From Chloroflexota bacterium (lineage in GTDB: Bacteria > Chloroflexota > Anaerolineae > Promineifilales > Promineifilaceae): a DNA stretch of 64,000 nucleotides. The stretch spans positions 62,001 to 126,000 of the forward strand of contig JAKEFB010000042.1 in the NCBI GenBank assembly GCA_022616275.1, given 5' to 3'. Position 1 is the first letter of the stretch. Every line of letters starts with the position of its first letter. Positions 18,278 through 27,427 of this stretch are shown here, piece after piece. Position numbers and translations under genes: made by a program. Below the pieces are notes generated by a model. That model was not told where the DNA came from. It searched no databases and worked only from the letters and a program-made list of their open reading frames with translations.

Positions 18278-18411
18278 AGGGAAACCTCATATCCAATAAA
18301 GTATAGAATGCAGAATGCATTCTATCAAGACTCGACGGCCTTCGATTCAAATTCGTTGGCAACCGGTTGAGCAAGAGTTTGGCCCCGGCGCGGTCCTGGA
18401 TGTCGGCGGGC

Positions 18412-18516
18412 AAAATCATCGCGATTTGACAGGGGGAGCCGCCGTTGACATGGCCTCCGGTTGGCGTAGAATATGAATGCTGTGGTGGGGTAGCTGACAA
18501 GCCTTCCCTCCTAGGT
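18412..18516 (+). repeat. Promoter-bearing dispersed repeat, copy 1
   Basis: About 105 bases shared with 21140-21230 and 22327-22440. It carries TTGACA at 18445-18450 and TAGAAT at 18467-18472 with a 16-base spacer, a good sigma-70-type match. Here it points into the 3' end of the convergent gene 18580-20490, with no + strand gene downstream, so it probably acts as a mobile or orphan copy. It occupies most of the 302-base gap 18278-18579; nothing else is visible there. Confidence 0.7.
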
Positions 18517-18579
18517 ATTGGTGAATAGCAAAGGCCTGGCCCGGCTGCCTCGCCCGGAAAGGTGGAGAGGAGCCGCCTT

Positions 18580-20490
18580 TCAGTGGTTGGGATTTCTCAC
18601 ACCCTGCCCGGCCAGAATTAAGAAGCTGACCAACAGGCCGGTAATGCCGGCCATAAAGATTGACCCCAGCCACAAGTGGATGGTCCAGCCAATCCCTTGG
18701 GTCAACTGGAGCACAAGGAAATACAGCGCGTAAAACAGTACTGGCACGATGAAGGCGAACAAGGAGAAGCGCCCCCGCTGCCCGGCTGCTGGTTTTAGCT
18801 GCCGGAGCAAGATGTCGGCCATGAACCCCGCGCCCAGCATGGGCAGCGCCAAAAGGTATTGGTCATTAAGGACGCTCATCAGCAGTCCGTTGACTGTGAA
18901 CAGGAGCGTTAGCGCGCCGAACGGCAGCGTCCAAGCCCTGACCAGCATCAACACGGCCGCCGTCAACAAAGCCGATTGCAGCAAGATGCTGGCAATGGCG
19001 CTGGTTTGAGTATCGTAGAGATTCGGGCGCGCCGAATGCCCCTGGGCCGAGAACATAATCGTTTTACCGTCAGGCGACCATTTCGGAAAATTGATCTCCA
19101 GCGCATGGCTATGGGTCAGGTTGCGGACACTACTTCCATCGGCGTTCATGGCGTAAATGTCCGCCTGGCCGTCGCGCCAGGCAACAAAGGCAATCTGGCG
19201 GCCGTCCGGTGACCACGTGGGGCTGTACTCTTCGGCCGGCGTGTCCGTGAGTCGCTTTTGGCCATTGCCGTCAGCATTGATGACGTAGATGTCCAGGTCG
19301 TCGTCGCCGGGCCCGTTGAAGGCAATTTGCCGGCCGTCGGGCGACCACACCGCGCCCCAGTTGTGGCCGCTGTTCGCGGTCAGTTGCACCGGGTTACTGC
19401 CATCGGCGTTCATCACGTAGATCTGGTCAGTGCCGCCGGCGTTCGAGGTGTAGACGATCCGGGCGCCATCGGGTGACCAGGCCGGGCTAAAGGCAGGGGC
19501 CGCCACGCCGGCCAATGGTTGCAGGTTGCTGCCATCGGCGTTGATGGCGTAAAGCTGTTGCTGCTCTCCGGCCCCCGAGACAAAGGCGATGCGAGCGCTG
19601 TCCGGCGACCAGGCGGGCATGGATTCCTGGCCGGGTACATCGGTGAGCTGCTGCAAGCCGCTGCCGTCGGCGTTCATCAGATAAAGCGCACTTTCAGGCG
19701 GGTGGCCTTCTTTCACCTCGGCCCACAGAGGGCCTTCAGTTCGGGCGAAGACGATCTGGCGACCGTCGGGCGACCAGGCGCCATAGCGGGCAGACATTGT
19801 CGGGCTGGCTGTCAGCCGTGTCTGGCCGGTCCCATCGGCGTTCATCGCGTAGAGGTCACTGAATTGCCCCTGGTCAATGGCCGTTGCTGCTTGGGCCACA
19901 GGTTGGCTGATGGGGTGAACAAACTGGGTGAAAAATGTCAGAACGGATAAGACCAGTGTGGCGGAGAGCACCAGTGGGCCGAGCGCCGGCCAACCGCGCG
20001 CTTGGCCAGGGGACAGGTGGGAACACGCCGCCCGCATTGGCCCGCTTATCACCAGGACGCCACTCGTGGCCAGGAGAAGATGAGTCGGGCTGAGGAAAGC
20101 CTCCAGACTGACTTCGATGCCAAACAACGTGTGCCAGAGGAAGTCAAGCGCGCCCCCCAGCAGAAACAGAGCGGCGCCGGCCAGCGACAATAGATAGCCT
20201 TTCGGTAGGGCTTTCGGCCAGGCATGGCCTTTGGCCACGTTCCGGCTGTGGTTGAATCCAAGAAAGACGAACATGGCCAGGAGGCCGCTATAGAGGACGG
20301 CGTGCCAGGGAGTGAAAAAACTGTCGTCCACCTGGCCGTGGTTATGGGCCCAACCGTCGAGATAAACGCCGCCGAGCGCCCAGGCCGACAGTCCGGCCGC
20401 TACCCAGTCAAAGCGGACGTTGCCGGCCGGATACTCTTTTAGGTGGACCCGTTCGGCTTTGGACTTCACAGAATCTATCGTTGCGGTCAT
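18580..20490 (-). CDS. Membrane protein with TolB/PD40 beta-propeller between transmembrane bundles
   Basis: 636 residues in three parts. Residues ~25-200 contain about five hydrophobic helices (WALGGVYLDGWAHNHG, FFTPWHAVLYSGLLAMFVFLG). Residues ~205-475 hold seven PD40/TolB units of the pattern YAMNADGSG...RLT...WSPDGRQIAF. Residues ~490-630 hold four to five more helices. The propeller is predicted on the outer face, or in the lumen, of the cytoplasmic membrane. Repeat identity is high, so internal duplication is recent. The HxxxH-like positions in the first bundle (HNHGQVDD, PWHAVLY) could bind metal. No known complex partner is adjacent and no function is assigned. Confidence 0.85.
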   Translation of the reverse strand: MTATIDSVKSKAERVHLKEYPAGNVRFDWVAAGLSAWALGGVYLDGWAHNHGQVDDSFFTPWHAVLYSGLLAMFVFLGFNHSRNVAKGHAWPKALPKGYLLSLAGAALFLLGGALDFLWHTLFGIEVSLEAFLSPTHLLLATSGVLVISGPMRAACSHLSPGQARGWPALGPLVLSATLVLSVLTFFTQFVHPISQPVAQAATAIDQGQFSDLYAMNADGTGQTRLTASPTMSARYGAWSPDGRQIVFARTEGPLWAEVKEGHPPESALYLMNADGSGLQQLTDVPGQESMPAWSPDSARIAFVSGAGEQQQLYAINADGSNLQPLAGVAAPAFSPAWSPDGARIVYTSNAGGTDQIYVMNADGSNPVQLTANSGHNWGAVWSPDGRQIAFNGPGDDDLDIYVINADGNGQKRLTDTPAEEYSPTWSPDGRQIAFVAWRDGQADIYAMNADGSSVRNLTHSHALEINFPKWSPDGKTIMFSAQGHSARPNLYDTQTSAIASILLQSALLTAAVLMLVRAWTLPFGALTLLFTVNGLLMSVLNDQYLLALPMLGAGFMADILLRQLKPAAGQRGRFSLFAFIVPVLFYALYFLVLQLTQGIGWTIHLWLGSIFMAGITGLLVSFLILAGQGVRNPNH

Positions 20491-20656
20491 GGTCTATTCC
20501 TTTCTATTATTGTATTCGGCTTATGCGCTTACATTGAATACACCGCCGGCCGGCAACAGGTTCCACTATGTTCCTTTTCTACCAGGGTGGATTTTTTGGT
20601 GGCGCGGTATGGGGCCGAACTGTTGGGTCAGCACAAGAGGGGGAGGCTGAGCTTCA

Positions 20657-20697
20657 GGATGGGGCACTTTATGATTCAGGCGCGCAAGCCTTGGTAG
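20657..20697 (+). repeat. Dispersed repeat, copy 1 (block GGGGCACTTTAT...AAGCCTT)
   Basis: The block runs from ATGGGGCACTTTATGATTCA to GCGCGCAAGCCTT and recurs with two or three changes at 22469-22505. Both copies accompany a promoter-bearing repeat, so the pair may belong to one larger duplicated segment. Confidence 0.65.
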
Positions 20698-21143
20698 AGA
20701 GACCCAGGGCGATGGAGCAGAGGTGGCCGATAGTTCGGTTGATGGTTGAAGTGTTGGTTGAGGGAAGGAAAGTGGAATGGATAGTAGGGAGAGGTGAGGA
20801 GAGATAGAAGCAAGATGATCAAGATGCGCAAGGTGCGCATAAATATAAAAAAGTCATAGTACCCTGTGCATTGTGGGGGGTGAGGCGGGTTTAATGTGGC
20901 ATTAGGGGGGCAATAGGGGTACGAAAAGGGGGTTTTTGGTTGATTTTTGGGGGAATGGCGAGCGAGAAGGGGGTTCAAGATGCGCATGGGCCGGCCGATG
21001 ATCAGCTTGATGAACAGGTTGATGAGCGAGGAAGCTAAGCAAGGTGGAGCACCTTGCGGCTGAAGGAAGGTGATTACCAACCTCAAGATCACACCCGCGC
21101 CAGCGCCAATAGAAATGCCGCTCACCCTCATGGCGTTCCGCCG

Positions 21144-21171
21144 TTGACATGACCCCTGGTTGGCGTAGAAT
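21144..21171 (+). promoter_or_regulatory. Sigma-70-type promoter in dispersed repeat, upstream of hydrolase gene
   Basis: TTGACA (21144-21149), 16-base spacer, TAGAAT (21166-21171). The hydrolase ATG at 21251 is 80 bases downstream. The element lies in a repeat spanning about 21126-21232 that is shared with 18412-18516 and 22327-22440. Confidence 0.65.
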
Positions 21172-21250
21172 ATGGATGGTGTGGTGGGGTAGCTGACGAG
21201 CCTCCCCTCCAGGTGGTTACTCTCGGCCGTGATTTGGAACTCGGAGAGGA

Positions 21251-22213
21251 ATGATGCGCGATTACCATATTCCATCACCGCTTATGATCCTTGGGGCGGT
21301 CGCCGCCGGGCTGGTCATCGCGACGCTGCCGGTCTACCGGCGCGAGCAGGGCGGGCTGCCTGCGCTCGATGGTGCGCCCAACCGGCTGATTCAGACCTCG
21401 CGCGGGCCGCTGGAATACGCGATGCTGGGTGAGGGCCGGCCGCTGGTGGTGATGCACGGCTCCGGCGGTGGCGCCCGCCAGGGCCTGCTGATGCGCTACC
21501 TGCTCGACACGCGCCGCATCCAAATCATCGGGCTATCGCGCCCCGGCTATGGGGGCACGCCGCTCGAAACCGCACCGGAGATCGAGCAGGAGGCCGACCG
21601 GGTAGTCGAGCTGCTCGACGCGCTCAAAATCGAGATGGCGGCAGTGCTGGGCCTCTCAGCGGGGGGACCGTCCGCGGCGCACTTCGCGCTGCGCCACCCG
21701 GAGCGCTGCCTCGGGCTGGTGCTGCTCTCGGCGCTCCTGCCGCCGCCCGGTGAGAGCCTGGCTCGGATGATCAGGGCGATGCCGGCCGCGTTCCGGGTGC
21801 TACGCTTCTCCGATTGGCCGCTGTGGGTCTTCATCGCGCTTGTCCGCCGCGTAGTTCTGCCGCTGATGGGGTGGTTGAATATCCGTGGGCTGGCCCAGGA
21901 CGACGCACGCCGCATGGTCAGCGAGCTGTTCCAAGGGATGATCCCGGCCAGCGCCTGGCGCGCCGGGACGCTCAACGACCACCTCCGGCTGGGAAAGAGT
22001 CCCCTGGCTTTCGAGGCGTGCCGCGTCCCGGCCCTGATCGTCCACGGCACGGCCGATCCCGCCGCCGCGTATGAACAGGCCAGGGCGGCGGCCGCCGCCG
22101 TCCCCGGCGCAAAGTTGGTGACCATCGCGGGTGGCTCGCACGGCATCTTTGCCACGCACTATCAGGAGGTCGGCGCGGCGATCGAGGCGTTCCTGCTGGG
22201 CCTGAAGAGCTAA
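21251..22213 (+). CDS. Membrane-anchored alpha/beta-fold hydrolase
   Basis: 320 residues. A hydrophobic segment at ~10-27 (LMILGAVAAGLVIATLPVY) predicts an N-terminal anchor or signal. The hydrolase core has oxyanion HGSGGGARQG, nucleophile elbow GLSAGG (Ser136), a likely acid in HGTADPAAAY and His in GGSHGIFATH near the end. The substrate is unknown. Base composition is richer in GC and CGC/CTG codons than in its neighbours, which hints at separate ancestry. A promoter-bearing repeat lies directly upstream. ATG codons at 21251 and 21254 are both possible starts. Confidence 0.86.
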   Translation: MMRDYHIPSPLMILGAVAAGLVIATLPVYRREQGGLPALDGAPNRLIQTSRGPLEYAMLGEGRPLVVMHGSGGGARQGLLMRYLLDTRRIQIIGLSRPGYGGTPLETAPEIEQEADRVVELLDALKIEMAAVLGLSAGGPSAAHFALRHPERCLGLVLLSALLPPPGESLARMIRAMPAAFRVLRFSDWPLWVFIALVRRVVLPLMGWLNIRGLAQDDARRMVSELFQGMIPASAWRAGTLNDHLRLGKSPLAFEACRVPALIVHGTADPAAAYEQARAAAAAVPGAKLVTIAGGSHGIFATHYQEVGAAIEAFLLGLKS

Positions 22214-22654
22214 CGGCGGTGCAGCCCAAACGTGGCTGGCCCGGCTTGAACGCCCTCACCACTTATCACTTATCACTCATTACTCATCCATCACTCATTA
22301 CTGGCAGCGCCGGCCGGCGACAGGTGAAATCATCACGATCTGACAGGGAGAGCGGCCGTTGACATGACCTCTGGTTGGCGTAGAATATAAATCGTGTGGT
22401 GGGGCAGCTAACGAGCCTCCCCTCCAGGTGGTTACTCTCGTTCTGTTAGTTATCCGATAAAACAGCTTTGATGGGGCACTTTATCATTCAAGCGCGCAAG
22501 CCTTAGAGGGGATACAGATGGGCGGAGTTCGGCGGTTTTGCAAGTGGGGAAGTGCGGATTTGGCAGTAGGTTATTGATGAAAGTTCTGGTAATATAGAAG
22601 CGGTCTCAGTAATTGTGAAAAGCCAGTTTTGGTAGCTGATTTGTGGGGTGAACG
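22214..22654. other. 441-base region upstream of the type I R-M operon
   Basis: It contains the third copy of the promoter repeat (22327-22440), the second copy of the GGGGCACTTTAT block (22469-22505) and short direct repeats of ACTTATCACT/ACTCATTACT at 22260-22303. No open frame here looks coding. Confidence 0.6.
22359..22386 (+). promoter_or_regulatory. Sigma-70-type promoter in dispersed repeat, upstream of hsdM1
   Basis: TTGACA (22359-22364), 16-base spacer, TAGAAT (22381-22386). It lies 269 bases before the hsdM1 start and is the only strong promoter-like pair seen in that gap, so it may drive the restriction operon with a long leader. Confidence 0.55.
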
Positions 22655-24157
22655 TTGAGCCTTGAGCTGACCCTTTCAAAACTTGAATCGCACTTGTGGG
22701 AATCGGCCAACATTTTGCGTGGCCCGGTGGACGCGGCCGATTTCAAAACGTACATTTTCCCGCTGCTGTTTTTTAAGCGTATTTCTGACGTATACGACGA
22801 AGAGCTAGCCGCTGCTCTGGAAGAATCGGGCGGCGACCATGAATACGCCCTTTTCCCCGAACACCATCGTTTTCAAATTCCTGGAGGTTGCCACTGGCGT
22901 GATGTGCGCCAGCGGACGACCAACATTGGCCAGGCGTTGCAGTATGCTTTGCGTTGTGTAGAACAGGCTAACCCTGACGCTCTGTACGGCATCTTTGGCG
23001 ATGCGCAGTGGACGAACAAAGAGCGCCTGTCCGACGCTCTGCTGCGGGACCTGATTGAGCATTTTTCGCAACTAAGTCTGGCCAACAGCCTGGTGCAAAC
23101 GGACGTGATGGGGCAGGCGTATGAGTACCTGATCAAGAAGTTTGCCGACGCCACCAACAAGAAGGCCGGCGAATTTTATACGCCACGAAGCATCGTGCGG
23201 TTGATGGTTAATATCCTCGATCCCCAGGCCGGGGAAACGATATATGATCCGGCGTCAGGAACGGGCGGCATGTTGCTGGAAGCGGTCAACCACGTGCGGG
23301 AAGCGGGGCAGCGGGCCGAATTGATGTTGGGCAGGCTATATGGCCAGGAAAAGAACCTGACGACGTCGAGCATCGCCCGCATGAATTTGTTTTTGCATGG
23401 GGTCGAGGACTTTCACATTGTCCGGGGGGATACGTTGCGGGACCCGGCTTTCTTCGACGGCGACCGGCTGGCGACTTTTGATTGCGTCATTGCCAATCCG
23501 CCGTTCTCGCTGGAAAAATGGGGCCACAAACAGTGGGAGAGTGACCGCTTCGGCCGGAACTTTGCCGGATTACCCCCAGCGAGTAGCGGCGATTACGCCT
23601 GGGTGCAGCACATGATTCAATCTATGGCCGGGCCGCACGGCCGGATGGCGGTTGTCTTGCCACACGGGGTTCTATTCCGCATGGGCGCGGAGGGGAAAAT
23701 CCGGCAAAAGTTGTTGGAGAAAGATTTGCTGGAAGCAGTCATTGGGTTGGGTCCGAACCTGTTTTACGGCACCGGGCTGGCCGCTTGCATCCTGGTCTTC
23801 CGGCTGCGCAAAGCGCCGGGGCGGCAGGGTAAGGTGCTCTTCGTTGACGCCTCAGAGCTGTACCGGAAGGGGCGTAATCAAAACACGCTGGAAGCGGAAC
23901 ACGGGGAGCAAATCTACGCCTGGTATCGGGCTTACGAAGAGGTCGAGGGGCGCGCTCACGTGGCCACGCTAGACGAAATTGCCGGGAATGAGTGGAACCT
24001 CAATATTCCGCGCTACGTGGAGCCGGTCATTGAAGAAGAGATTATTACCGTTGCCGAAGCGGTTGCTAACTTGAAGACGGCTTTAGGTGAAGCGTTTGCC
24101 GCAGAAGAAAGGTTGAAAAGCCTACTGCGCGAGGCTGACTTGCTACCGGAGGAGTAA
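22655..24157 (+). CDS. hsdM: Type I restriction-modification DNA methyltransferase subunit M (first copy)
   Basis: 500 residues, starting with TTG after GGGGTG. An HsdM N-domain (residues ~5-140, FKTYIFPLLFFKRISDVYDEE) precedes the N6-adenine methyltransferase domain. The SAM motif is DPASGTGGMLLEA and the catalytic motif is IANPPFSLEKW (NPPF). It methylates adenine in a bipartite site set by the HsdS subunit. A second, clearly related but distinct hsdM lies at 25904, separated by one gene. Both keep intact motifs, so this is not simple decay. The next gene starts 4 bases after the stop. Confidence 0.94.
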   Translation: MSLELTLSKLESHLWESANILRGPVDAADFKTYIFPLLFFKRISDVYDEELAAALEESGGDHEYALFPEHHRFQIPGGCHWRDVRQRTTNIGQALQYALRCVEQANPDALYGIFGDAQWTNKERLSDALLRDLIEHFSQLSLANSLVQTDVMGQAYEYLIKKFADATNKKAGEFYTPRSIVRLMVNILDPQAGETIYDPASGTGGMLLEAVNHVREAGQRAELMLGRLYGQEKNLTTSSIARMNLFLHGVEDFHIVRGDTLRDPAFFDGDRLATFDCVIANPPFSLEKWGHKQWESDRFGRNFAGLPPASSGDYAWVQHMIQSMAGPHGRMAVVLPHGVLFRMGAEGKIRQKLLEKDLLEAVIGLGPNLFYGTGLAACILVFRLRKAPGRQGKVLFVDASELYRKGRNQNTLEAEHGEQIYAWYRAYEEVEGRAHVATLDEIAGNEWNLNIPRYVEPVIEEEIITVAEAVANLKTALGEAFAAEERLKSLLREADLLPEE

Positions 24158-24161
24158 CGCA

Positions 24162-25907
24162 ATGCCTTATATTGTCCAGGAACTGATCAAAGATAATCCG
24201 ACCCTGATGACGGCCTCTTTACAAGAGCCAATACAGAGCGCGCTTGCGAAAATGATAGAGCACGATTTTAGCCAGTTGCCGGTTGTGGATGATGACAACC
24301 GGCCGGTAGGCATGATTACGTCCGAGTCTATTCTGCGGGCATTGAACAATTTCGGCGTAGGATTAGACAAATTGCGGGTTGAACACGCCAGAGTAAAGCC
24401 GGATGAGTTTCGTCATGACGCTGATCTGTTTGAACTACTCAACAGGTTACAGGATACCTACGCTGTCCTGATTGTGGACGGCGAGCGTCGTTTGATTGGC
24501 ATTGTCACCAATTACGATACGGCAGAATATTTCCGGCGAAGAGCCGAAGATATGATGCTCGTTGAAGATATAGAGACAATGCTCAAAGATTATATTCAGG
24601 CAGCCTATGCTACGGACGATGGTGGGATTGATGAAGCCAGGTTAGACCGGGCTGTTCAGAAAATTACCGACAGCGGCCAGGCGCACCGTAAGAAGTTCGA
24701 GAAGGCTTTAAGCCATTATCTGGCGCTAGAGAGCGGGGGCGGCAAGGTTAAACTGAACGACGCTTCGCTGCAAGAGGTTTTCGAGCGTCATTTTGACGAT
24801 AAGCGGCCGGCCCAAAAATTCTCGGAACTAACTCTGTATGAATACATCGAACTCTTGCTCGATGAAAGTAGTTGGACGCGCTACCGGCCCATATTTAACC
24901 TGGACCGTTCGGCTATCCGAACCCTACTTGATAAGGTGCGTGATACACGCAACATCCTGGCTCACTTTCGACGTGAGATCACTCTAGCTCAACACGATCA
25001 TCTTCGTTTTGCAGCCGATTGGCTGGCTCACTACCAAGATGCCATAATGGACCTTTTTACGCCAAGAGCTACCAGTCCGGCTATGGCTGTTCGTGAACCG
25101 CAAGCTACTTATCAGGCAGGCTCGTCACAGGCGGCTAGCGAATTGCCTGTTATCGCGCCATTAGAGGACGAAGTTGATCCCCGCGAAAGCCGTTACGCGC
25201 CGTTGGCTATCTGGCTACAAAATCAACCACCAAACGAGTCCCAGGTTACACTGACTTTTGCCGACATTGAGAGGATTATTGAGAACAAGTTGCCTGGATC
25301 GGCGTACGAACACCGCTCCTGGTGGGCGAATGACAGCTTTAGCCATGTGCAGTCGCAGCAGTGGTTAGAGGTAGACTGGCGGGTGGCTTTAGTCAATATG
25401 AGTAACCACACCGTTCACTTCGCTCGTATTCAGGAGCGGCAAAAGGCATACATTGATTTTTTTAGCGAATTGGTCAGCGAGCTAAAGCAGCAGCCAGGAT
25501 TTGACCAATTGCAAGTGCGGCCGGATGGTGTGAACTGGTACTGGATTAGAAGTATCCGAGTGAAGAAGAAGAGAATCGGGACTTTTACTTATTCATTTGG
25601 CCGCGGAAATATTTTCCGTGTAGAGCTGTATATTGATAGCGATGACGGCGAGCTTAACAAAACGCTCTTTGACGCTTTAAACGGACGCAAAGCCGAAATT
25701 GAAGAGGCAGTGGGCTATACATTGTTGTGGCAACGACTTAACCACCGACGTGCGTCGCGGATTGCCATTATTTTTGAAGAATACAGTATCACTGACGACC
25801 TAAAAAGGTTAGCGCAACTCCGCCAACAGGCCGTACCTGCTATGGTGAAATTTATCGAAGTTATGCGGCCGCATATAGAATCTGAGGCCAAGAATATCCT
25901 GCCATGA
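24162..25907 (+). CDS. CBS-pair / HEPN-like / DUF7662 / DUF4268 multidomain protein inside the R-M operon
   Basis: 581 residues in four visible parts. Two CBS units (~1-65 and ~75-130; FSQLPVVDDDNRPVGMIT, YAVLIVDGERRLIGIVT) are expected to bind adenosine nucleotides. Residues ~215-300 look like a Swt1-type HEPN domain with the RNase-like motif R263-N-x3-H268 (RNILAH). Residues ~345-425 match DUF7662 (TLTFADIERII, WWANDSFSHVQSQQWL), and residues ~430-575 match DUF4268, often found near nucleases. It starts 4 bases after hsdM1 and its stop overlaps the ATG of hsdM2. Codon use is AT-richer than its neighbours. A nucleotide-sensing effector or regulator is inferred; nothing is proven. Confidence 0.82.
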   Translation: MPYIVQELIKDNPTLMTASLQEPIQSALAKMIEHDFSQLPVVDDDNRPVGMITSESILRALNNFGVGLDKLRVEHARVKPDEFRHDADLFELLNRLQDTYAVLIVDGERRLIGIVTNYDTAEYFRRRAEDMMLVEDIETMLKDYIQAAYATDDGGIDEARLDRAVQKITDSGQAHRKKFEKALSHYLALESGGGKVKLNDASLQEVFERHFDDKRPAQKFSELTLYEYIELLLDESSWTRYRPIFNLDRSAIRTLLDKVRDTRNILAHFRREITLAQHDHLRFAADWLAHYQDAIMDLFTPRATSPAMAVREPQATYQAGSSQAASELPVIAPLEDEVDPRESRYAPLAIWLQNQPPNESQVTLTFADIERIIENKLPGSAYEHRSWWANDSFSHVQSQQWLEVDWRVALVNMSNHTVHFARIQERQKAYIDFFSELVSELKQQPGFDQLQVRPDGVNWYWIRSIRVKKKRIGTFTYSFGRGNIFRVELYIDSDDGELNKTLFDALNGRKAEIEEAVGYTLLWQRLNHRRASRIAIIFEEYSITDDLKRLAQLRQQAVPAMVKFIEVMRPHIESEAKNILP

Positions 25908-27427
25908 GCCACATATCCCAACAACAGCTCGAATCTTACCTCTGGGGCGCGGCGACGTTGTTGCGTGGTTTCATTGACGCCGGGGATTATAAGCAGTACA
26001 TCTTTCCTTTGCTGTTCTTCAAGCGCATCTGCGACGTGTATGACGAGGAGTACCAGGCGGCGCTGGCGGAGAGCGGCGGCGACCTGGAATACGCGGCTTT
26101 TGCCGAGAACCACCGTTTCCAGATACCGGCCGGGGCGCACTGGCAAGACGTGCGGGCGGTGGCGACCAACGCCGGCCGGGCCATCCAGAAGGCGATGCGC
26201 CAGATAGAAACGGCTAACCCTGACTTGCTGTTTGGCATTTTTGGCGACGCCCAGTGGACGAACAAGGAGCGCCTGTCCGACGCGACGTTGCGCGACCTGA
26301 TCGAGCATTTCTCGACCCTGACGCTGTCTATTGGCAACGTGCCCGAAGATGAGCTGGGGGTGGCCTACGAGTTTCTGATCAAGAAGTTTGCCGACGACAG
26401 CGGCCACACGGCGGCCGAGTTTTATACGAATCGCACGGTCGTCCACCTGATGACGCTGTTGCTGGAACCGCGGCCGGGCGAGGCCATTTATGATCCGACC
26501 TGTGGCAGCGGCGGCATGTTGCTTTCCTGCGTGGCGGAATTGAAGCGACAGGGCCAGGAATGGCGGACGCTGAAGCTGTATGGCCAGGAACGGAACCTGA
26601 TGACGTCTTCGATTGCCCGGATGAACCTGTTCTTGCACGGCATTGAGGATTTTCAAATCGTGCGCGGGGATACGTTAACCGCCCCAGCGTTTTTGCAGGG
26701 GGACAAATTGCGCCAGTTTGACGTGGCCCTGGCCAATCCGCCGTATTCTATCAAGCAGTGGGACCGCAGCGCCTGGCAGAGCGACCGGTTCGGCCGCAAT
26801 TTCCTGGGCACGCCGCCACAGGGCCGGGCCGATTACGCCTTTTTCCAGCACATTCTGGCCAGCCTGAAACCGGGAACGGGGCGGTGCGCCATTCTCTTTC
26901 CGCACGGGGTGTTGTTCCGGGACGAGGAAGCGGAGATGCGGCGCAGGCTGGTGGAGGAGGATTGCGTGGAGTGTGTGTTAGGGCTGGGGCCGAACCTGTT
27001 TTATAACTCGCCGATGGAGGCGTGTATTGTCATTTGCCGGACGAACAAGGCGGCCGGGAGGCGAAATAAGATCCTCTTTATCAACGCCGTTAACGAGGTG
27101 ACGCGGGAGCGGGCGCAAAGTTTCCTGGAGGAGGAGCATATTGAGCGAATCGTGGCGGCTTATCAAGGCGGCGCGGACGTTGAAAATTTGATGCGGGTGG
27201 TAGGTCTGGAGGAGGTCCGGGAGAATGGATATAACTTGAGCATTGCCCGGTATATGCGGCCCTCACTAGAAATAAACCTTACTGAAAACAGTGACACAAA
27301 ATCTCTGGACAAAATTATTGAAGATTGGAAGACGAGTTCTCAGCTATTGCAATCGGAAATGGTCGGATTGGTCAAAACATTGGAAATTATTTCAGGCACG
27401 GTATCCATTGAGGAGTCCGAGGAATGA
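25904..27427 (+). CDS. hsdM: Type I restriction-modification DNA methyltransferase subunit M (second copy)
   Basis: 507 residues. It has the same architecture as the first copy, with SAM motif DPTCGSGGMLLSC and catalytic motif LANPPYSIKQW (NPPY). The two share blocks such as IFGDAQWTNKERLSDA and diverge elsewhere, as expected for old paralogues or subunits from different systems. The ATG overlaps the stop of the preceding gene (ATGA), and its own stop overlaps the next ATG in the same way, so translation is coupled through three genes. The final ~60 residues are AT-rich and differ from the first copy. Either HsdM could pair with the single HsdS. Confidence 0.94.
   Translation: MSHISQQQLESYLWGAATLLRGFIDAGDYKQYIFPLLFFKRICDVYDEEYQAALAESGGDLEYAAFAENHRFQIPAGAHWQDVRAVATNAGRAIQKAMRQIETANPDLLFGIFGDAQWTNKERLSDATLRDLIEHFSTLTLSIGNVPEDELGVAYEFLIKKFADDSGHTAAEFYTNRTVVHLMTLLLEPRPGEAIYDPTCGSGGMLLSCVAELKRQGQEWRTLKLYGQERNLMTSSIARMNLFLHGIEDFQIVRGDTLTAPAFLQGDKLRQFDVALANPPYSIKQWDRSAWQSDRFGRNFLGTPPQGRADYAFFQHILASLKPGTGRCAILFPHGVLFRDEEAEMRRRLVEEDCVECVLGLGPNLFYNSPMEACIVICRTNKAAGRRNKILFINAVNEVTRERAQSFLEEEHIERIVAAYQGGADVENLMRVVGLEEVRENGYNLSIARYMRPSLEINLTENSDTKSLDKIIEDWKTSSQLLQSEMVGLVKTLEIISGTVSIEESEE

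Larger units (their letters stand above)
20491..21250. other. 760-base intergenic region with repeats, no convincing gene
   Basis: A 200-codon open frame on the minus strand (20676-21278) has an unstable composition (Pro/Leu/Arg runs) and covers repeats, so it is not called. The region holds a 41-base block at 20657-20697 repeated at 22469-22505 and a promoter-bearing repeat at 21140-21230. The middle (20800-21120) is unassigned. Confidence 0.6.

Noticed and set aside
20676-21278. 200-codon frame on the - strand in the 20.5-21.2 kb gap
   Set aside because: Covers dispersed repeats, has odd composition and no recognisable domain; probably non-coding.
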